NCBI RefSeq assembly: GCF_000092925.1
Contig: NC_014217.1
Location: 3,472,001-3,536,000 of the forward strand
Source of the DNA: Ancylobacter novellus DSM 506
GTDB lineage: Bacteria > Pseudomonadota > Alphaproteobacteria > Rhizobiales > Xanthobacteraceae
DNA: 64,000 nt
Direction of reading: 5' to 3'
In this document: positions 18,468-27,481 of the stretch, one piece after another
Position numbering within the stretch: position 1 is the stretch's first letter
Layout: each line of letters begins with the position of its first letter
Made by a program: the position numbers and the translations under genes
Notes under the pieces: model-generated
Told to the model about the DNA's origin: nothing
Seen by the model: the letters and a program-made list of their open reading frames with translations, nothing else
Database searches by the model: none

Positions 18468-20333
18468 TCAATACACCCGCTTGCGCGGCTCGATGTACTG
18501 GATGTCGTTCGACAGCGTGTAGGTGTGCACCGGCCGGTCGTCGAGGCGCACGCTGCGCTTGTCGAAGTCGACGAAGGCCAGCGTGTGCTTCATCCAGTTG
18601 GCGTCGTCGCGCTCGGGATAGTCCTCGCGCGCATGGGCGCCGCGGCTCTCGGTGCGGGCCGCCGCGCCTTCCATGGTGACGGTGGCAAGGCCGATCAGGT
18701 TGTCGTATTCGAGCGTCTCGATGAGGTCGGAGTTCCACACCAGCGAGCGGTCGGTGACGTCGATGTCGTCGGTGCCGGCGAACACCTCGGCGATCAGCTT
18801 GCGGCCCTCCTCCAGCACCTCGCCGGTGCGGTAGACCGCGCAATTGTTCTGCATCACCTTCTGCATCTGCAGGCGCAGCTCCGCGGTCGGCGTGCCGCCA
18901 TCCGCATTGCGGAAGCGGTCGAGCCGGGAGATGGCGGCATCGGCCGAATCGGCCGGCAGCTCGCGCTGCTTCTCGCCGGAGGTGAGCAGCTCGGCGCAGC
19001 GCAGCGCCGCCGCGCGGCCGAACACCACGAGGTCGGTCAGCGAGTTCGAACCGAGCCGGTTGGCGCCGTGCACGGAGACGCAGGCGCATTCGCCCACCGC
19101 CATCAGGCCGGGCACCACATGGTCGGCATTGCCGCCCTTCTTGGTCAGCACCTCGCCGTGGAAGTTCGTGGGGATGCCGCCCATGTTGTAGTGCACGGTC
19201 GGCAGCACCGGGATCGGCTCCTTGGTCAGGTCGACGCCGGCGAAGATGCGCGCGCTCTCGGAGATGCCGGGCAGGCGCTCATGCAGCACCGCCGGATCGA
19301 GATGATCGAGGTGCAGGTAGATGTGGTCCTTGTTCTTGCCCACGCCCCGGCCCTCGCGGATCTCCATGGTCATGGAGCGCGAGACAACGTCGCGGGAAGC
19401 AAGGTCCTTGGCCGAGGGGGCATAGCGCTCCATGAAGCGCTCGCCCTCGGAATTGGTGAGGTAGCCGCCCTCGCCGCGCGCGCCCTCGGTGATCAGGCAG
19501 CCCGCGCCGTATATCCCCGTGGGGTGGAACTGCACGAACTCCATGTCCTGCAGCGGCAGGCCGGCGCGCAGCACCATGGCGTTGCCGTCGCCGGTGCAGG
19601 TGTGGGCGCTCGTTGCGGAGAAATAGGCCCGGCCATAGCCGCCGGTGGCGAGGATCACCATCTGCGCGCGGAAGCGGTGCAGCGTGCCGTCGTCCATCTT
19701 CAGCGCGACGATGCCGCGGCAGCGCCCGTCCTCGTCCATGATCAGGTCGAGGGCGAAATACTCGATGAAGAATTCGGCCGAGTGCTTCAGCGCCGCGCCG
19801 TAGAGCGTGTGCAGGATGGCGTGGCCGGTGCGGTCGGCCGCGGCGCAGGTGCGCTGCGCGGTGCCCTTGCCGTAGTCGGTGGTCATGCCGCCGAAGGGGC
19901 GCTGATAGATCTTGCCTTCCTCGGTGCGCGAGAACGGCACGCCCCAGTGCTCGAGCTCGTAGACCGCGGCGGGGGCCTGGCGCACGAGATATTCGATCGC
20001 GTCCTGGTCGCCGAGCCAGTCGGAGCCCTTCACCGTGTCGTACATGTGGAAGCGCCAGTCGTCCCGGCTCATATTGCCGAGCGAGGCGGCGATGCCACCC
20101 TGCGCCGCCACCGTGTGCGAACGGGTGGGGAAGACCTTGGTCACGCAGGCGGTGCGCAATCCCGCCTCGGAGCAGCCGACCACGGCACGAAGCCCCGCGC
20201 CGCCGGCGCCCACCACCACGACGTCGTAGGAATGGTCGGTGATCGGATAGGCCGCGCCGTTGAAGCCGGGGGCCGCACCGTTGGCGTGACCCGCCCCGTT
20301 GGAAGCGCCATTGGCGGAGATGGTCTCGGCCAT
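18468..20333 (-). CDS. sdhA: Succinate dehydrogenase flavoprotein subunit
   Basis: Catalytic FAD subunit of complex II (succinate to fumarate) on the cytoplasmic face of the inner membrane. After a low-complexity N-terminal leader rich in Asn, Gly and Ala (about residues 1-30) come the FAD dinucleotide motif [13 protein letters not shown], the flavinylation site SHTVAAQGG (His), the capping domain, and [19 protein letters not shown] near residue 405. About 621 residues. ATG 20333 is chosen because GGAGGC lies seven bases upstream; a longer frame to 20387 overlaps sdhD. The stop TGA overlaps the GAGGAGG that now drives the inserted ORF. Part of sdhCDAB. Confidence 0.96.
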   Translation of the reverse strand: MAETISANGASNGAGHANGAAPGFNGAAYPITDHSYDVVVVGAGGAGLRAVVGCSEAGLRTACVTKVFPTRSHTVAAQGGIAASLGNMSRDDWRFHMYDTVKGSDWLGDQDAIEYLVRQAPAAVYELEHWGVPFSRTEEGKIYQRPFGGMTTDYGKGTAQRTCAAADRTGHAILHTLYGAALKHSAEFFIEYFALDLIMDEDGRCRGIVALKMDDGTLHRFRAQMVILATGGYGRAYFSATSAHTCTGDGNAMVLRAGLPLQDMEFVQFHPTGIYGAGCLITEGARGEGGYLTNSEGERFMERYAPSAKDLASRDVVSRSMTMEIREGRGVGKNKDHIYLHLDHLDPAVLHERLPGISESARIFAGVDLTKEPIPVLPTVHYNMGGIPTNFHGEVLTKKGGNADHVVPGLMAVGECACVSVHGANRLGSNSLTDLVVFGRAAALRCAELLTSGEKQRELPADSADAAISRLDRFRNADGGTPTAELRLQMQKVMQNNCAVYRTGEVLEEGRKLIAEVFAGTDDIDVTDRSLVWNSDLIETLEYDNLIGLATVTMEGAAARTESRGAHAREDYPERDDANWMKHTLAFVDFDKRSVRLDDRPVHTYTLSNDIQYIEPRKRVY

Positions 20334-20337
20334 CGGT

Positions 20338-20748
20338 TCAGCCTCCGAAACTGATCTTGAGGATGGCGAACGCCCCGGCGAAGCCAACCGCTGTCGTGAA
20401 GAAGGTATTGGCGATCAGCGCGAGCACCTTCACGCCCTCGGCATGGACGTAGTCCTCGATGACCACCTGCATGCCGATGCGCATGTGCATGCAGACGGAG
20501 AGCAGCAGCAGCAGCAGCACGATGGCGACCAGCGGGTTGCCGAGCGTCGCCACCACCCCCGCATGGCCCTCGCCGGCGACGGCGATGACGATCGGCAGGG
20601 CGATGATGACGAGGATCAGGTTGGATAGCGCGGTGACGCGCTGCAGCCAGAAATGGCCGGTGCCCGAGCGCGCCGAGCCGAGGCCGGCGACGCGCCGGCG
20701 CGGGGTGCGCATGGAAGCGGACGAGCCGGAGCCGGAAGCGGTACTCAT
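20338..20748 (-). CDS. sdhD: Succinate dehydrogenase membrane anchor subunit
   Basis: A 136-residue membrane anchor of complex II that helps bind haem b and ubiquinone. Three transmembrane helices are apparent (about residues 35-55, 65-85 and 110-132). The signature [21 protein letters not shown] contains the His and Asp/Tyr positions of SdhD. The N-terminus [28 protein letters not shown] is typical of alphaproteobacterial SdhD. It begins three bases after sdhC and ends five bases before the sdhA start, as in a single operon. Confidence 0.93.
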   Translation of the reverse strand: MSTASGSGSSASMRTPRRRVAGLGSARSGTGHFWLQRVTALSNLILVIIALPIVIAVAGEGHAGVVATLGNPLVAIVLLLLLLSVCMHMRIGMQVVIEDYVHAEGVKVLALIANTFFTTAVGFAGAFAILKISFGG

Positions 20749-20751
20749 CGT

Positions 20752-21144
20752 TCAGCCCTTCACCAGCCAGATGATGATCCACAGAAGGACGGTCAAGCCG
20801 ATCGAGCCGCCTATGGTGGCCCTGGCCATCCATTCGCGCGCCTGCGGGCCGAAGCCGGCGCCGGTGTCCCAGATGAAGTGGCGTATGCCGCCGAGCGCGT
20901 GGTGGATCAGCGCCCATGAGTAGCCGACCAGCACGAGAAGGCCGATCCAGCTGCCATAGAGCCCGTTCACCGTGTCGAAGGCGGCGGGCGAACTCGCCGC
21001 GGCGACCAGCCAGATGACGAGCAGAAGCGTGCCGAAATAAAGCGCCACGCCGGTGATGCGGTGCACGATGGACATCATCATCGTGAGCATCGGGCGGTAG
21101 ATTTGCAGATGCGGGGAAAGGGGCCGCTCGGCCGCTCCTGCCAT
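20752..21144 (-). CDS. sdhC: Succinate dehydrogenase cytochrome b556 subunit
   Basis: A 130-residue cytochrome b subunit of complex II. Family motifs are clear: RPLSPHLQIYRP near the N-terminus, SIVHRITGVALYFG (quinone-site Ser and Arg), and SWALIHHALGGIRHFIWDTG, which carries the haem-ligand His. Three transmembrane helices cover about residues 25-50, 65-85 and 108-128. First gene of the sdhCDAB operon; its upstream region contains an inverted repeat (21197-21213). Confidence 0.94.
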   Translation of the reverse strand: MAGAAERPLSPHLQIYRPMLTMMMSIVHRITGVALYFGTLLLVIWLVAAASSPAAFDTVNGLYGSWIGLLVLVGYSWALIHHALGGIRHFIWDTGAGFGPQAREWMARATIGGSIGLTVLLWIIIWLVKG

Positions 21145-21461
21145 GTCCGTGTCCCGGGCTTTTCTCAGTGCTTATATCTGTGTGCGTAGCGGAAACGATT
21201 GCAGTTCGCAATCATTCCAAAGGCGCGCTCTATCGATTCCTCCCGCGGCGCCAACTCTTCCGGTTGCGCCGCAACAACCCCACCCTAGCGCCGGCGGCTG
21301 GCCCGCGCATCCCCCCTTCCGGCGGTATCCCGGCGCGCGCCTCAAACCCCAGCACGGCCGAGCGCTCACCAGCCATTAACCATCTCTGCCTTTTAATTGA
21401 CGGAAATCCGCGTTCTGTACGGGTTTCCGCGCAAACCCGACGAGTTGAGGTTGCGTAGCTT
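21145..21461. other. Divergent promoter region between sdhC and the exported esterase
   Basis: A 317-base stretch without a gene. Near the sdhC side are a GATTGC-N5-GCAATC inverted repeat and, on the reverse strand, a TATAAG hexamer (near 21171) that could be a -10 element. The right end (about 21380-21440) is locally AT-rich (CTTTTAATTGACGG) and probably holds the promoter of the gene at 21462. No terminator or RNA gene is apparent. Confidence 0.5.
21197..21213. promoter_or_regulatory. Inverted repeat GATTGC-N5-GCAATC upstream of sdhC
   Basis: A six-bp inverted repeat with a five-base centre lies 53 bases before the sdhC start. Its TTGC-N5-GCAA shape loosely resembles iron-regulator (Fur/Mur) sites of alphaproteobacteria, and sdh operons are iron-regulated in several bacteria. 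The assignment is a guess from shape and place. Confidence 0.35.
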
Positions 21462-22865
21462 ATGCGTTTCGCGAAACCCAGCGTCCTGATTGGCGCAATG
21501 TTGCTGGCCGCCGCCGTGCTGCCGCCGGCTCTCCCGCTCCTCGCCACCCCGGCCTCGGCCCAGGCGGTCAACACCGAGCGGACCGTCGTGTCGGGCGGGC
21601 TCCGGCGCGAATACATCCTGCACGTCCCGCGCAACGCCCCGCCGGGGCCGAAGCCGCTGGTGATCGCGCTGCACGGCGCCTTGCAGCCGGCCGGCATGAT
21701 GCAGCGCTATCTGGACCTCGACCAGGTGGCCGACCGCGAGGGCTTCGTCGTTGCCTATCCCAAGGGCATGAACCTTTTGTGGAACGACGGGCGCAGCTCC
21801 ATCGCCGGCTTCATCCCGCTGCTGCACCGGCGCGACGACGCCCGCTTCGTCATCGACGTGATGGACAGGCTGGTCGCCGACGGCATCGCCGACCGCTCGC
21901 GCTCCTATCTGATGGGCTTCTCCAATGGCGGCTTCCTCACCGCCTTCGTCGCCTGCCGCTATGCCGACCGCTTCGCCGCCTTCGCCACCATGATGATGAC
22001 GGTGCCGGTCGGCTACCAGCAGTCCTGCAAGCCGTCGAAGCCGGTGCCGATCCTCTTGATGAACGGCACCTACGATCCCATCGTGCCGATGTTCGGCCGG
22101 CCGACGCCCGGCGCGCAGCTCATGTCGGCCGGCTCCACCGCCTCGCTCTTCGCCCGGCTCGACGGCTGCAAGGCGCCCGAGCAGGTCAGCGCGCCGAACG
22201 CCCGCATCTGGCGCTGGAAGCGTTGCGCCCCGGGCGGCGAGGTCGCCTATTACGAGATCGCCGGCGGCCACCAGCCGCCCTCGAGCTCCACCGGCGTGAC
22301 CGACGCGCTCGCCAGCGTGCTGCTCGGCCCGCGCCGCAGCGGGCTCGACGCGCCCGAGGAGATTTGGTCCTTCTTCAAGCGTTATGGCGGGCCGCGTCCG
22401 GGCCAGCCGATGGAGGCCGAGCCGCAGATCGCGGCCGCCGGCGCGCCAGCCCCTGCCGGCTCGCCTGCCGCTTCCGCCGCGCTCGCCGAGGGGCCCGCGC
22501 TTGCCATGGTGCCGCTGCCGCCGCCGCGTCCGGCGATCGACGCCAAGCCAAGCGCAGCTCAGCCGATCGTAGCCCAGGCGGTGACCGCCCAACCAACCGT
22601 CACCAAGCCGATCCTGTCCCACCCGGATTCGGCCGCCACGGCCTGGCAGGGCATCGCTCCCACCGACGCGCAGCCGGCGGCCACGACGGTCGCGGTGGCG
22701 CAGGAGCCGCTCCCCGAAGCGCAGATTCCCGCCCTGCACCGGCCGATGGTGGCCGGCGCGACGATGCCGCTTCAGACCGGCTCCTTCGTGCCGGCGGACG
22801 CCTCGGCCTCGGCCGCGACCCAGCTGGCGGCGGCGCCGCGGCCGCCCCGCGCGCCGGTGCGCTAG
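21462..22865 (+). CDS. Exported polyhydroxybutyrate depolymerase/feruloyl-esterase-like hydrolase with Pro/Ala-rich tail
   Basis: A 467-residue secreted alpha/beta hydrolase of the LpqC/PHB depolymerase-like group. It has a signal peptide ending near ATPASAQA (about residue 35) and the oxyanion region PLVIALHGALQPAG. The nucleophile elbow is GFSNGG (Ser154), with Asp205 in NGTYDPIVP and His270 in AGGHQ, giving a complete catalytic triad. Cys residues at 189, 236 and 255 could form disulfides. After about residue 320 the protein becomes a long low-complexity Pro/Ala/Gln tail of roughly 145 residues, unusual for the family and perhaps a cell-wall or surface linker. Substrate (polyester, feruloyl ester or other) cannot be decided. 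It is divergent from sdhC. Confidence 0.8.
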   Translation: MRFAKPSVLIGAMLLAAAVLPPALPLLATPASAQAVNTERTVVSGGLRREYILHVPRNAPPGPKPLVIALHGALQPAGMMQRYLDLDQVADREGFVVAYPKGMNLLWNDGRSSIAGFIPLLHRRDDARFVIDVMDRLVADGIADRSRSYLMGFSNGGFLTAFVACRYADRFAAFATMMMTVPVGYQQSCKPSKPVPILLMNGTYDPIVPMFGRPTPGAQLMSAGSTASLFARLDGCKAPEQVSAPNARIWRWKRCAPGGEVAYYEIAGGHQPPSSSTGVTDALASVLLGPRRSGLDAPEEIWSFFKRYGGPRPGQPMEAEPQIAAAGAPAPAGSPAASAALAEGPALAMVPLPPPRPAIDAKPSAAQPIVAQAVTAQPTVTKPILSHPDSAATAWQGIAPTDAQPAATTVAVAQEPLPEAQIPALHRPMVAGATMPLQTGSFVPADASASAATQLAAAPRPPRAPVR

Positions 22866-23183
22866 CAGGCCGCCAGCGTGCAATAGACCTCCACGGCGGC
22901 GGCGGAAAAAACCGCGCCGCCATGCTTTTGCCGTCACACCGGGCTTTACATCGCGGTCCCGTGAGGATCGAGCGATTCGATTTTTGCGCGGGTTGACGGC
23001 ATTAGTCCGGGACGGCATCGTCGCGGCCTCGCCCTTCCGGGGGTATTGCCGAACCATTGTGTCGTTGCGTCCGCCCCGGCGGGCGCCAAGCCGTACAGTG
23101 CGCCCGGGGCCGAACGTCGGCCGCTTCCGGACGTGGGGGAACGTGGGGAACGCTTTTTGGAGACAAGGCGCGGACCTGCCGGC
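22866..23183. other. 318-base gap before the M23 peptidase gene
   Basis: No gene is supported. Near the left end is a GC-rich imperfect hairpin, GGCGGCGGCGG-AAAAAA-CCGCGCCGCC (22896-22925), that may terminate the esterase transcript. A TTGACG hexamer at 22992 could be a -35 element but has no convincing -10 partner. An in-frame extension of the next gene back to 23046 is possible but judged unlikely. Confidence 0.5.
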
Positions 23184-25124
23184 ATGAGGCGCTCCCATGT
23201 CGCGGCGTTCGACCTCGGCGACGAGCCCCCGCTTGGCGTCGACGGCGATGCCGAGGAGCCCATCAACCGGCGCCGTATCTCGATCCGCTGGCTCATGGCC
23301 ACGCTGCTCACCGGCATTTGCGGCGCGGCCCTGATGGGCGGCGCGGTCTATGCCGCGCTCGACGGCGAGTACCGTTTCGCCCAGACCCCGGAGACGGTGC
23401 GCTCGGCCCTGCGCGGCGCGCTGGCCGCCGGCGAGCGCCCCTCCAACGTCGCCCGCAAGGGCGACCGCATGTCGATCCTCTCCGAGAGCTTCAGCGCCAA
23501 GCAGACGCTGCGCCTCTCCACCACGGCGAAGGAGGGCGACCGCGAGGTCATCCGCGTGCGCGCCGTCACCAAGGTCGCCACCAACCTTGCCCAGTCGGTC
23601 ACCTCCGCCTCGGTCGACGTGCCGCGCTTCAACCCGGCCAAGCTGATCGCCGAATCCTCCGTCGACGAGGATGCCGACGCCCAGGCCGAGCCAACCGGCG
23701 AGCTCACCATCGTCATGCGCGACCTCGCCAGCCTGCCGCCGAGCACCAAGTTCGCGGCCGAGCTGCCGATGGAAGACGTGCTGATGAAGGTGCGCGAGAC
23801 CGCCGAGTTCAGCATGCCGACCGCCGACGCCCGCGCCCCGGCCTTCGCCGGCATCGGCGGCGTGATGGCCTATGCGCCGGCCGGCGCCGCCGACCCGCTG
23901 AACGGCGCGCTGCAGCAGCCCGAGAACGTCTCCTCGATCGACAAGTCGGCCGAGGACGCTTCCGGCGGCAATGACTGGTCCGAGCGCACCGTCGTCGCCA
24001 AGTCGGGCGACACCATCGCCTCCATCCTCATGGATCTCGGCGTCGCCGAAGTCTCCGCCCGCGCCGCCTCGACCGCCTTCGCCTCGCGCGAATTGCAGGG
24101 CGCGCTCACGCCCGGCCTGCGGCTGAAGGTGCTGCTCGACAATGCCGGCGGCGGCGTGGTGCCGCTGCGCGTGGCGGTGTTCGGCGACAGCGGCAACCAG
24201 GGCACGGTGGCGCTGTCCGACATCGGCAAGTTCCTGCCCGTGCAGGAGCCCGCCGACATGCAGGTCGCCGACGTGACGCCCGAGGACGGCGACGACGAAG
24301 GCAACGGGCGCATCACGCTCTATGACAGCATCTGGGAGACCGCGCTGCGCCACGAGGTGCCGCGCCCCGTGATCGAGAACATGATCCGGGTCTATTCCTT
24401 CGACGTCGACTTCCAGCGCCGGGTGCGCGCGGGCGACAGCTTCGAGGTGCTCTACGAGCCCGACGAGGCGGGCGGCGCCGGCGGCGTCCTCTATGCCGGG
24501 CTGACCGTCGGCGGCGAGGAGCGGCGCTATTACCGCTACCAGACGCCCGACGACGGGCTGATCGACTTCTATGACGACGACGGCAAGAGCGCGAAGAAGT
24601 TCCTGGTGCGCAAGCCGATCTCCGCCGGCCAGCTTCGTTCGGGCTTCGGCATGCGCCGCCACCCGATCCTCGGCTATTCGCGCCTGCATTCCGGCGTCGA
24701 CTGGGCCGACCGCACGGGCACGCCGATCTACGCCGCCGGCAACGGCACCATCAAGAAGGCCGCCTGGACCTCCGGTTATGGCCGCCGCATCGAGATCCAG
24801 CACGCCAACGGCTACGTCACCACCTATTCGCACCAGTCCGGCTTCGCCAAGGGCATCCGTGAAGGCATGCGCGTGCGGCAGGGCCAGCTGATCGGCTATA
24901 TCGGCTCGACCGGCCTCTCCACCGGCGCACATCTGCACTATGAGGTGCTGGTGAACGGGCGCTTCGTCGACCCGATGCGCATCCGCCTGCCGCGCGGCCG
25001 GGCGCTCGACGGGCGCATCCTCGCCGGCTTCGAGGACGAGCGCGAGCGCGTCGACCAGCTCCTGAACCACAACGCCCCCGCCAAGGTCGCCGCCGGCGCC
25101 GCCGCCCTGCGCGACACCAACTGA
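23184..25124 (+). CDS. M23 family metallopeptidase (membrane-anchored LytM-type)
   Basis: A 646-residue cell-wall peptidase-like protein. One transmembrane anchor follows a short cytoplasmic N-terminus (about residues 40-60, RWLMATLLTGICGAALMGG). A long periplasmic part includes a LysM/OapA-like segment (VVAKSGDTIASILMDLG). The C-terminal M23 domain has LRSGFGMRRHPIL, the zinc motif RLHSGVDWADRTGTPIYAA (His and Asp) and the second motif STGLSTGAHLHYEV (HLH). All ligands are present, so it is likely an active endopeptidase that cleaves peptidoglycan cross-links. ATG 23184 (MRRSHVAAFDLGDEPPL) gives the N-terminus usual for rhizobial homologues; 23046 would add 46 residues of unlikely composition. 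Confidence 0.87.
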   Translation: MRRSHVAAFDLGDEPPLGVDGDAEEPINRRRISIRWLMATLLTGICGAALMGGAVYAALDGEYRFAQTPETVRSALRGALAAGERPSNVARKGDRMSILSESFSAKQTLRLSTTAKEGDREVIRVRAVTKVATNLAQSVTSASVDVPRFNPAKLIAESSVDEDADAQAEPTGELTIVMRDLASLPPSTKFAAELPMEDVLMKVRETAEFSMPTADARAPAFAGIGGVMAYAPAGAADPLNGALQQPENVSSIDKSAEDASGGNDWSERTVVAKSGDTIASILMDLGVAEVSARAASTAFASRELQGALTPGLRLKVLLDNAGGGVVPLRVAVFGDSGNQGTVALSDIGKFLPVQEPADMQVADVTPEDGDDEGNGRITLYDSIWETALRHEVPRPVIENMIRVYSFDVDFQRRVRAGDSFEVLYEPDEAGGAGGVLYAGLTVGGEERRYYRYQTPDDGLIDFYDDDGKSAKKFLVRKPISAGQLRSGFGMRRHPILGYSRLHSGVDWADRTGTPIYAAGNGTIKKAAWTSGYGRRIEIQHANGYVTTYSHQSGFAKGIREGMRVRQGQLIGYIGSTGLSTGAHLHYEVLVNGRFVDPMRIRLPRGRALDGRILAGFEDERERVDQLLNHNAPAKVAAGAAALRDTN

Positions 25125-25137
25125 TGCGGGCCTGACC

Positions 25138-25797
25138 ATGCTCGATGACCCGCGCCTCGCCCCCCGCTCGGGCAACAAGGCGACCTCGCTCGTCGTGCTG
25201 CTGCACGGCTACGGCGCCGACGGGCGCGACCTGATCGACCTCGGCGAGTACTGGGCGCCGCTGCTGCCCGACGCCGCCTTCGCCTCCCCGCACGCACCCG
25301 AGCCGCTGGCCATCGCGCCCGTCGGCCGGCAGTGGTTCGGCTACACCGAGCGCGACGACCGCGAGCGCTGGATCGGCGTGCAGAGCGCCAACGCCGCGCT
25401 CGACGGCTTCCTCGACGCCGAGCTCGCGCGGCTGGACCTGCCGGGCGGACGGCTCGCTCTGGTCGGCTTCAGCCAGGGCACGATGATGGCGCTGCACACC
25501 GGGCTGCGCCGCAAGGTGGCGCCCGCCGGCATCGTCGGCTTCTCCGGCATCCATGTGCTGCCGCCCGCGGCCGGCATCGACGCCTTCGACGCCGAGATCA
25601 CCAGCCGCCCGCCGATCCTGCTGATCCATGGCGACGCGGATGCCGTGGTGGCGCCGGACTACCTGCCGCGCGCGGTGGAGAGCCTGCAGGCGCGGGGCAT
25701 GAATGTGCGCGCCCACATGACCCGCGGCCTCGGCCACGGCATCGACCGGACCGGCCTGACGCTGGCCGGCAATTTCCTGCAGGAAGTGCTCGACTGA
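25138..25797 (+). CDS. Phospholipase/carboxylesterase family protein
   Basis: A 219-residue cytoplasmic alpha/beta hydrolase of the acyl-protein thioesterase/carboxylesterase type. Visible are LVVLLHGYGADGRDLIDL near the start, the nucleophile motif GFSQGTMMAL (Ser about 115), the acid in IHGDADAVVAPDYL, and the catalytic His in GLGHGID. It starts 13 bases after the M23 peptidase stop and is likely in the same transcript, though a link in function is not evident. Natural substrate unknown. Confidence 0.88.
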   Translation: MLDDPRLAPRSGNKATSLVVLLHGYGADGRDLIDLGEYWAPLLPDAAFASPHAPEPLAIAPVGRQWFGYTERDDRERWIGVQSANAALDGFLDAELARLDLPGGRLALVGFSQGTMMALHTGLRRKVAPAGIVGFSGIHVLPPAAGIDAFDAEITSRPPILLIHGDADAVVAPDYLPRAVESLQARGMNVRAHMTRGLGHGIDRTGLTLAGNFLQEVLD

Positions 25798-25916
25798 CCG
25801 GCTGGGACGGTCTTGCGCAGCCTCCGAATGGATGCAGGCGCTTCACAAGATTGACACGCTAAATATAGAGTATCGCGGTGCGTCGCGCGGCGCCGAGTCG
25901 CTGGCACGACGCCCCT

Positions 25917-25964
25917 GAGCATGTTCCGCAGAAATCGGACGGCTTCTGCGACGAGAACATGCTC
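25917..25964. repeat. Large imperfect palindrome, family E
   Basis: Outer arms GAGCATGTTC / GAACATGCTC and inner arms GCAGAA / TTCTGC give a nested palindrome of 48 bases in the leader of the HNH gene. Only this copy was noticed in the window. The outer arms resemble mobile intergenic elements common in Rhizobiales (recollection, not tested). Confidence 0.6.
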
Positions 25965-26017
25965 CGGCTTTGCAACGGGAGCCGTTTCCGCTGGGAAATG
26001 GCTCCGGCAGGGAGCGA

Positions 26018-26578
26018 GTGTTGACGGCGACATTGTCACCGGGTGCCTGGCCTGCCCTTGTGCTCAACGCCGATTTCAGGCCGCTGAGCTATTACCCCTT
26101 GTCGGTCTGGTCCTGGCAGGATGCGATCAAGGCGGTGTTCCTCGACCGGGTGAACATCGTCGAATATTACGAGCGGCAGGTCTCCAGCGCGACCTTCCAG
26201 ATGCGCCTGCCGAGCGTCGTCTCGCTGAAGACCTTCATCCGCCCCGCCCGCCAGCCGGCCTTCACCCGCTTCAACGTCTTCCTGCGCGACCGCTTCACCT
26301 GCCAGTATTGCGACGCGCGCGAAGAGCTGACCTTCGACCACGTCATCCCGCGCTCGCGCGGCGGCCAGACCACCTGGGAGAACGTCGTCGCCGCCTGCTC
26401 GCCCTGCAATCTGCGCAAGGGCGGGCTGATGCCGGCGGAGGCACACATGATCCCGCGTCAGCGCCCGTTCCAGCCGACCGTGTTCGACCTGCACCAGAAC
26501 GGCCGTCACTTCCCGCCGAACTACCTGCACGACAGCTGGGTCGACTATCTCTACTGGGACACCGAGCTGGATCCGTGA
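26018..26578 (+). CDS. HNH endonuclease family protein
   Basis: A soluble protein of about 186 residues with a single HNH domain. There is an N-terminal conserved region (ALVLNADFRPLSYYPLSVWSWQDAIKAVF). The nuclease motif has zinc-binding CQYC and CSPCN around TFDHVIPRSRGGQTTWENVV, which holds the catalytic His and Asn. It matches a widely conserved chromosomal HNH family in alphaproteobacteria whose role is not defined; it is not next to phage or restriction genes. Start: GTG 26018 with AGGGAG upstream is preferred; TTG 26021 or ATG 25970 are alternatives. The leader contains a large palindrome (25917-25964). Confidence 0.82.
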   Translation: MLTATLSPGAWPALVLNADFRPLSYYPLSVWSWQDAIKAVFLDRVNIVEYYERQVSSATFQMRLPSVVSLKTFIRPARQPAFTRFNVFLRDRFTCQYCDAREELTFDHVIPRSRGGQTTWENVVAACSPCNLRKGGLMPAEAHMIPRQRPFQPTVFDLHQNGRHFPPNYLHDSWVDYLYWDTELDP

Positions 26579-26585
26579 GGCGCTT

Positions 26586-26700
26586 CCTCCCTCTCCCCGT
26601 GGGGGAGAGGGTTGGGGTGAGGGGCCTTTTGCGGCTCCGCGATCGTGTCACCCCTCACCCGCCGCTACGCGGCGACCTCTCCCCGTCGGGGAGAGGTGAA
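26586..26700. repeat. Intergenic repeat, family C (CTCTCCCC-type)
   Basis: CCCTCTCCCCGTGGGGGAGAGGG followed by GGTGAGGGGCC, then an inverse arrangement CACCCCTCACCC and CCTCTCCCCGTCGGGGAGAGG. Two hairpins flank a CGCTACGCGG palindrome between the convergent HNH and dsbB genes. Only this locus carries it in the window. Confidence 0.8.
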
Positions 26701-26708
26701 GGTGTCGC

Positions 26709-27239
26709 TCAATCCCGAGCGGCGGCGCCCCACATCGCCACCACCGTCAACGCGCTGCCGATGAAGGCGTTGTAGCCGGCGAGCGACAGGCCGAAGAGCC
26801 GCCACGGCGCCTCGTCGCAGCGCACCACGCGGGCTTGTTGCAATCCTTCGAGCAGATTGCCGCCGCCCACCACCGGCCCGGTGCCCGAGCAGGTGGCCGG
26901 CCCGGCCCAGAAGCCCCATTCGACGCCGGCGTGGTAGACCGCGAGGAAGGCGGAAAGCGCCATCAGCGCCCCGGCGAGCCCGAGCGCCACGCGCGCCAGC
27001 CCGGCCTTGCCGCCCACCACGCAGACGATGGCGATGAGCGCGATCGGCACGCCGACATAATAGGGAACGCGCTGCTCCAGGCAGAGCGGGCACGGCGCAA
27101 GGCCGACCACCAGCTGGAAATACCACGCGCCCGCCAGCGCGCCGGCGGCACCGATGGCGACGATGAGCGCGGCGGTGATCTGGCGCGAGCGCACGGCGGG
27201 GCTCAAGGTCGCGCGAGGGGCGGGGGACGTGTGGGTCAT
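26709..27239 (-). CDS. DsbB-family disulfide bond formation protein, canonical form
   Basis: A 176-residue, four-helix inner-membrane protein that would pass electrons from periplasmic thiol oxidase to quinone. Both expected periplasmic cysteine pairs are present: CPLC in the first loop (Cys50, Cys53, followed by the family-typical Glu-Gln-Arg) and Cys116 with Cys140 in the second loop (ATCSGTG and VVRCDEAPW). The end FGLSLAGYNAF is typical of the alphaproteobacterial form. ATG 27239 (MTHTSPAPRA) is preferred over an upstream frame to 27320. Unlike the copy at 11.6 kb, this has the classical cysteine layout. Confidence 0.9.
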   Translation of the reverse strand: MTHTSPAPRATLSPAVRSRQITAALIVAIGAAGALAGAWYFQLVVGLAPCPLCLEQRVPYYVGVPIALIAIVCVVGGKAGLARVALGLAGALMALSAFLAVYHAGVEWGFWAGPATCSGTGPVVGGGNLLEGLQQARVVRCDEAPWRLFGLSLAGYNAFIGSALTVVAMWGAAARD

Positions 27240-27355
27240 GCAGGCACCGGATCGTGAGTGTCGCGCTACAACTAGCCCGTCGCTCGGCCCGCGCAAATGG
27301 GGCCGAACATCACGTCTCAATCACGCTCATGCGATTTCGCGAGATGGAGGCGTCT

Positions 27356-27468
27356 GCGTGCTTCGAGGCTCGGGCGCTGCCCGAGCGCCTCAGCATGAGG
27401 AACCTTGGTTGAATCTCCCGGGACCACCTCATCCTGAGGTGCGAGCGGAGCGAGCCTCGAAGGATGCG
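27356..27468. repeat. Palindromic intergenic repeat, family A (inverted pair)
   Basis: TGCGTGCTTCGAGGCTCGGGCG...GCCTCAGCATGAGG and CTCATCCTGAGGTGCGAGCGGAGCGAGCCTCGAAGGATG, facing each other between two leftward genes (dsbB and the esterase). Confidence 0.85.
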
Positions 27469-27481
27469 CGCTGCGCGCAAC

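Noticed and set aside
21393..25178. Very long reverse-strand open frame (over 1200 codons) opposite the esterase and M23 peptidase genes
   Set aside because: It is an antisense shadow of two well-supported forward genes in high-GC DNA; its translation is low-complexity and matches no family.
25851..25876. TTGACA followed by an AT-rich stretch (AAATATAGAGTATCGC) as a promoter of the HNH gene
   Set aside because: TTGACA is good, but the possible -10 hexamers are at the wrong distances (7 or 14 bases), so no promoter is called.
26018..26578. HNH protein as part of a restriction or defence system
   Set aside because: There is no methylase, helicase or other defence gene nearby, and the N-terminal block matches a conserved stand-alone chromosomal family.
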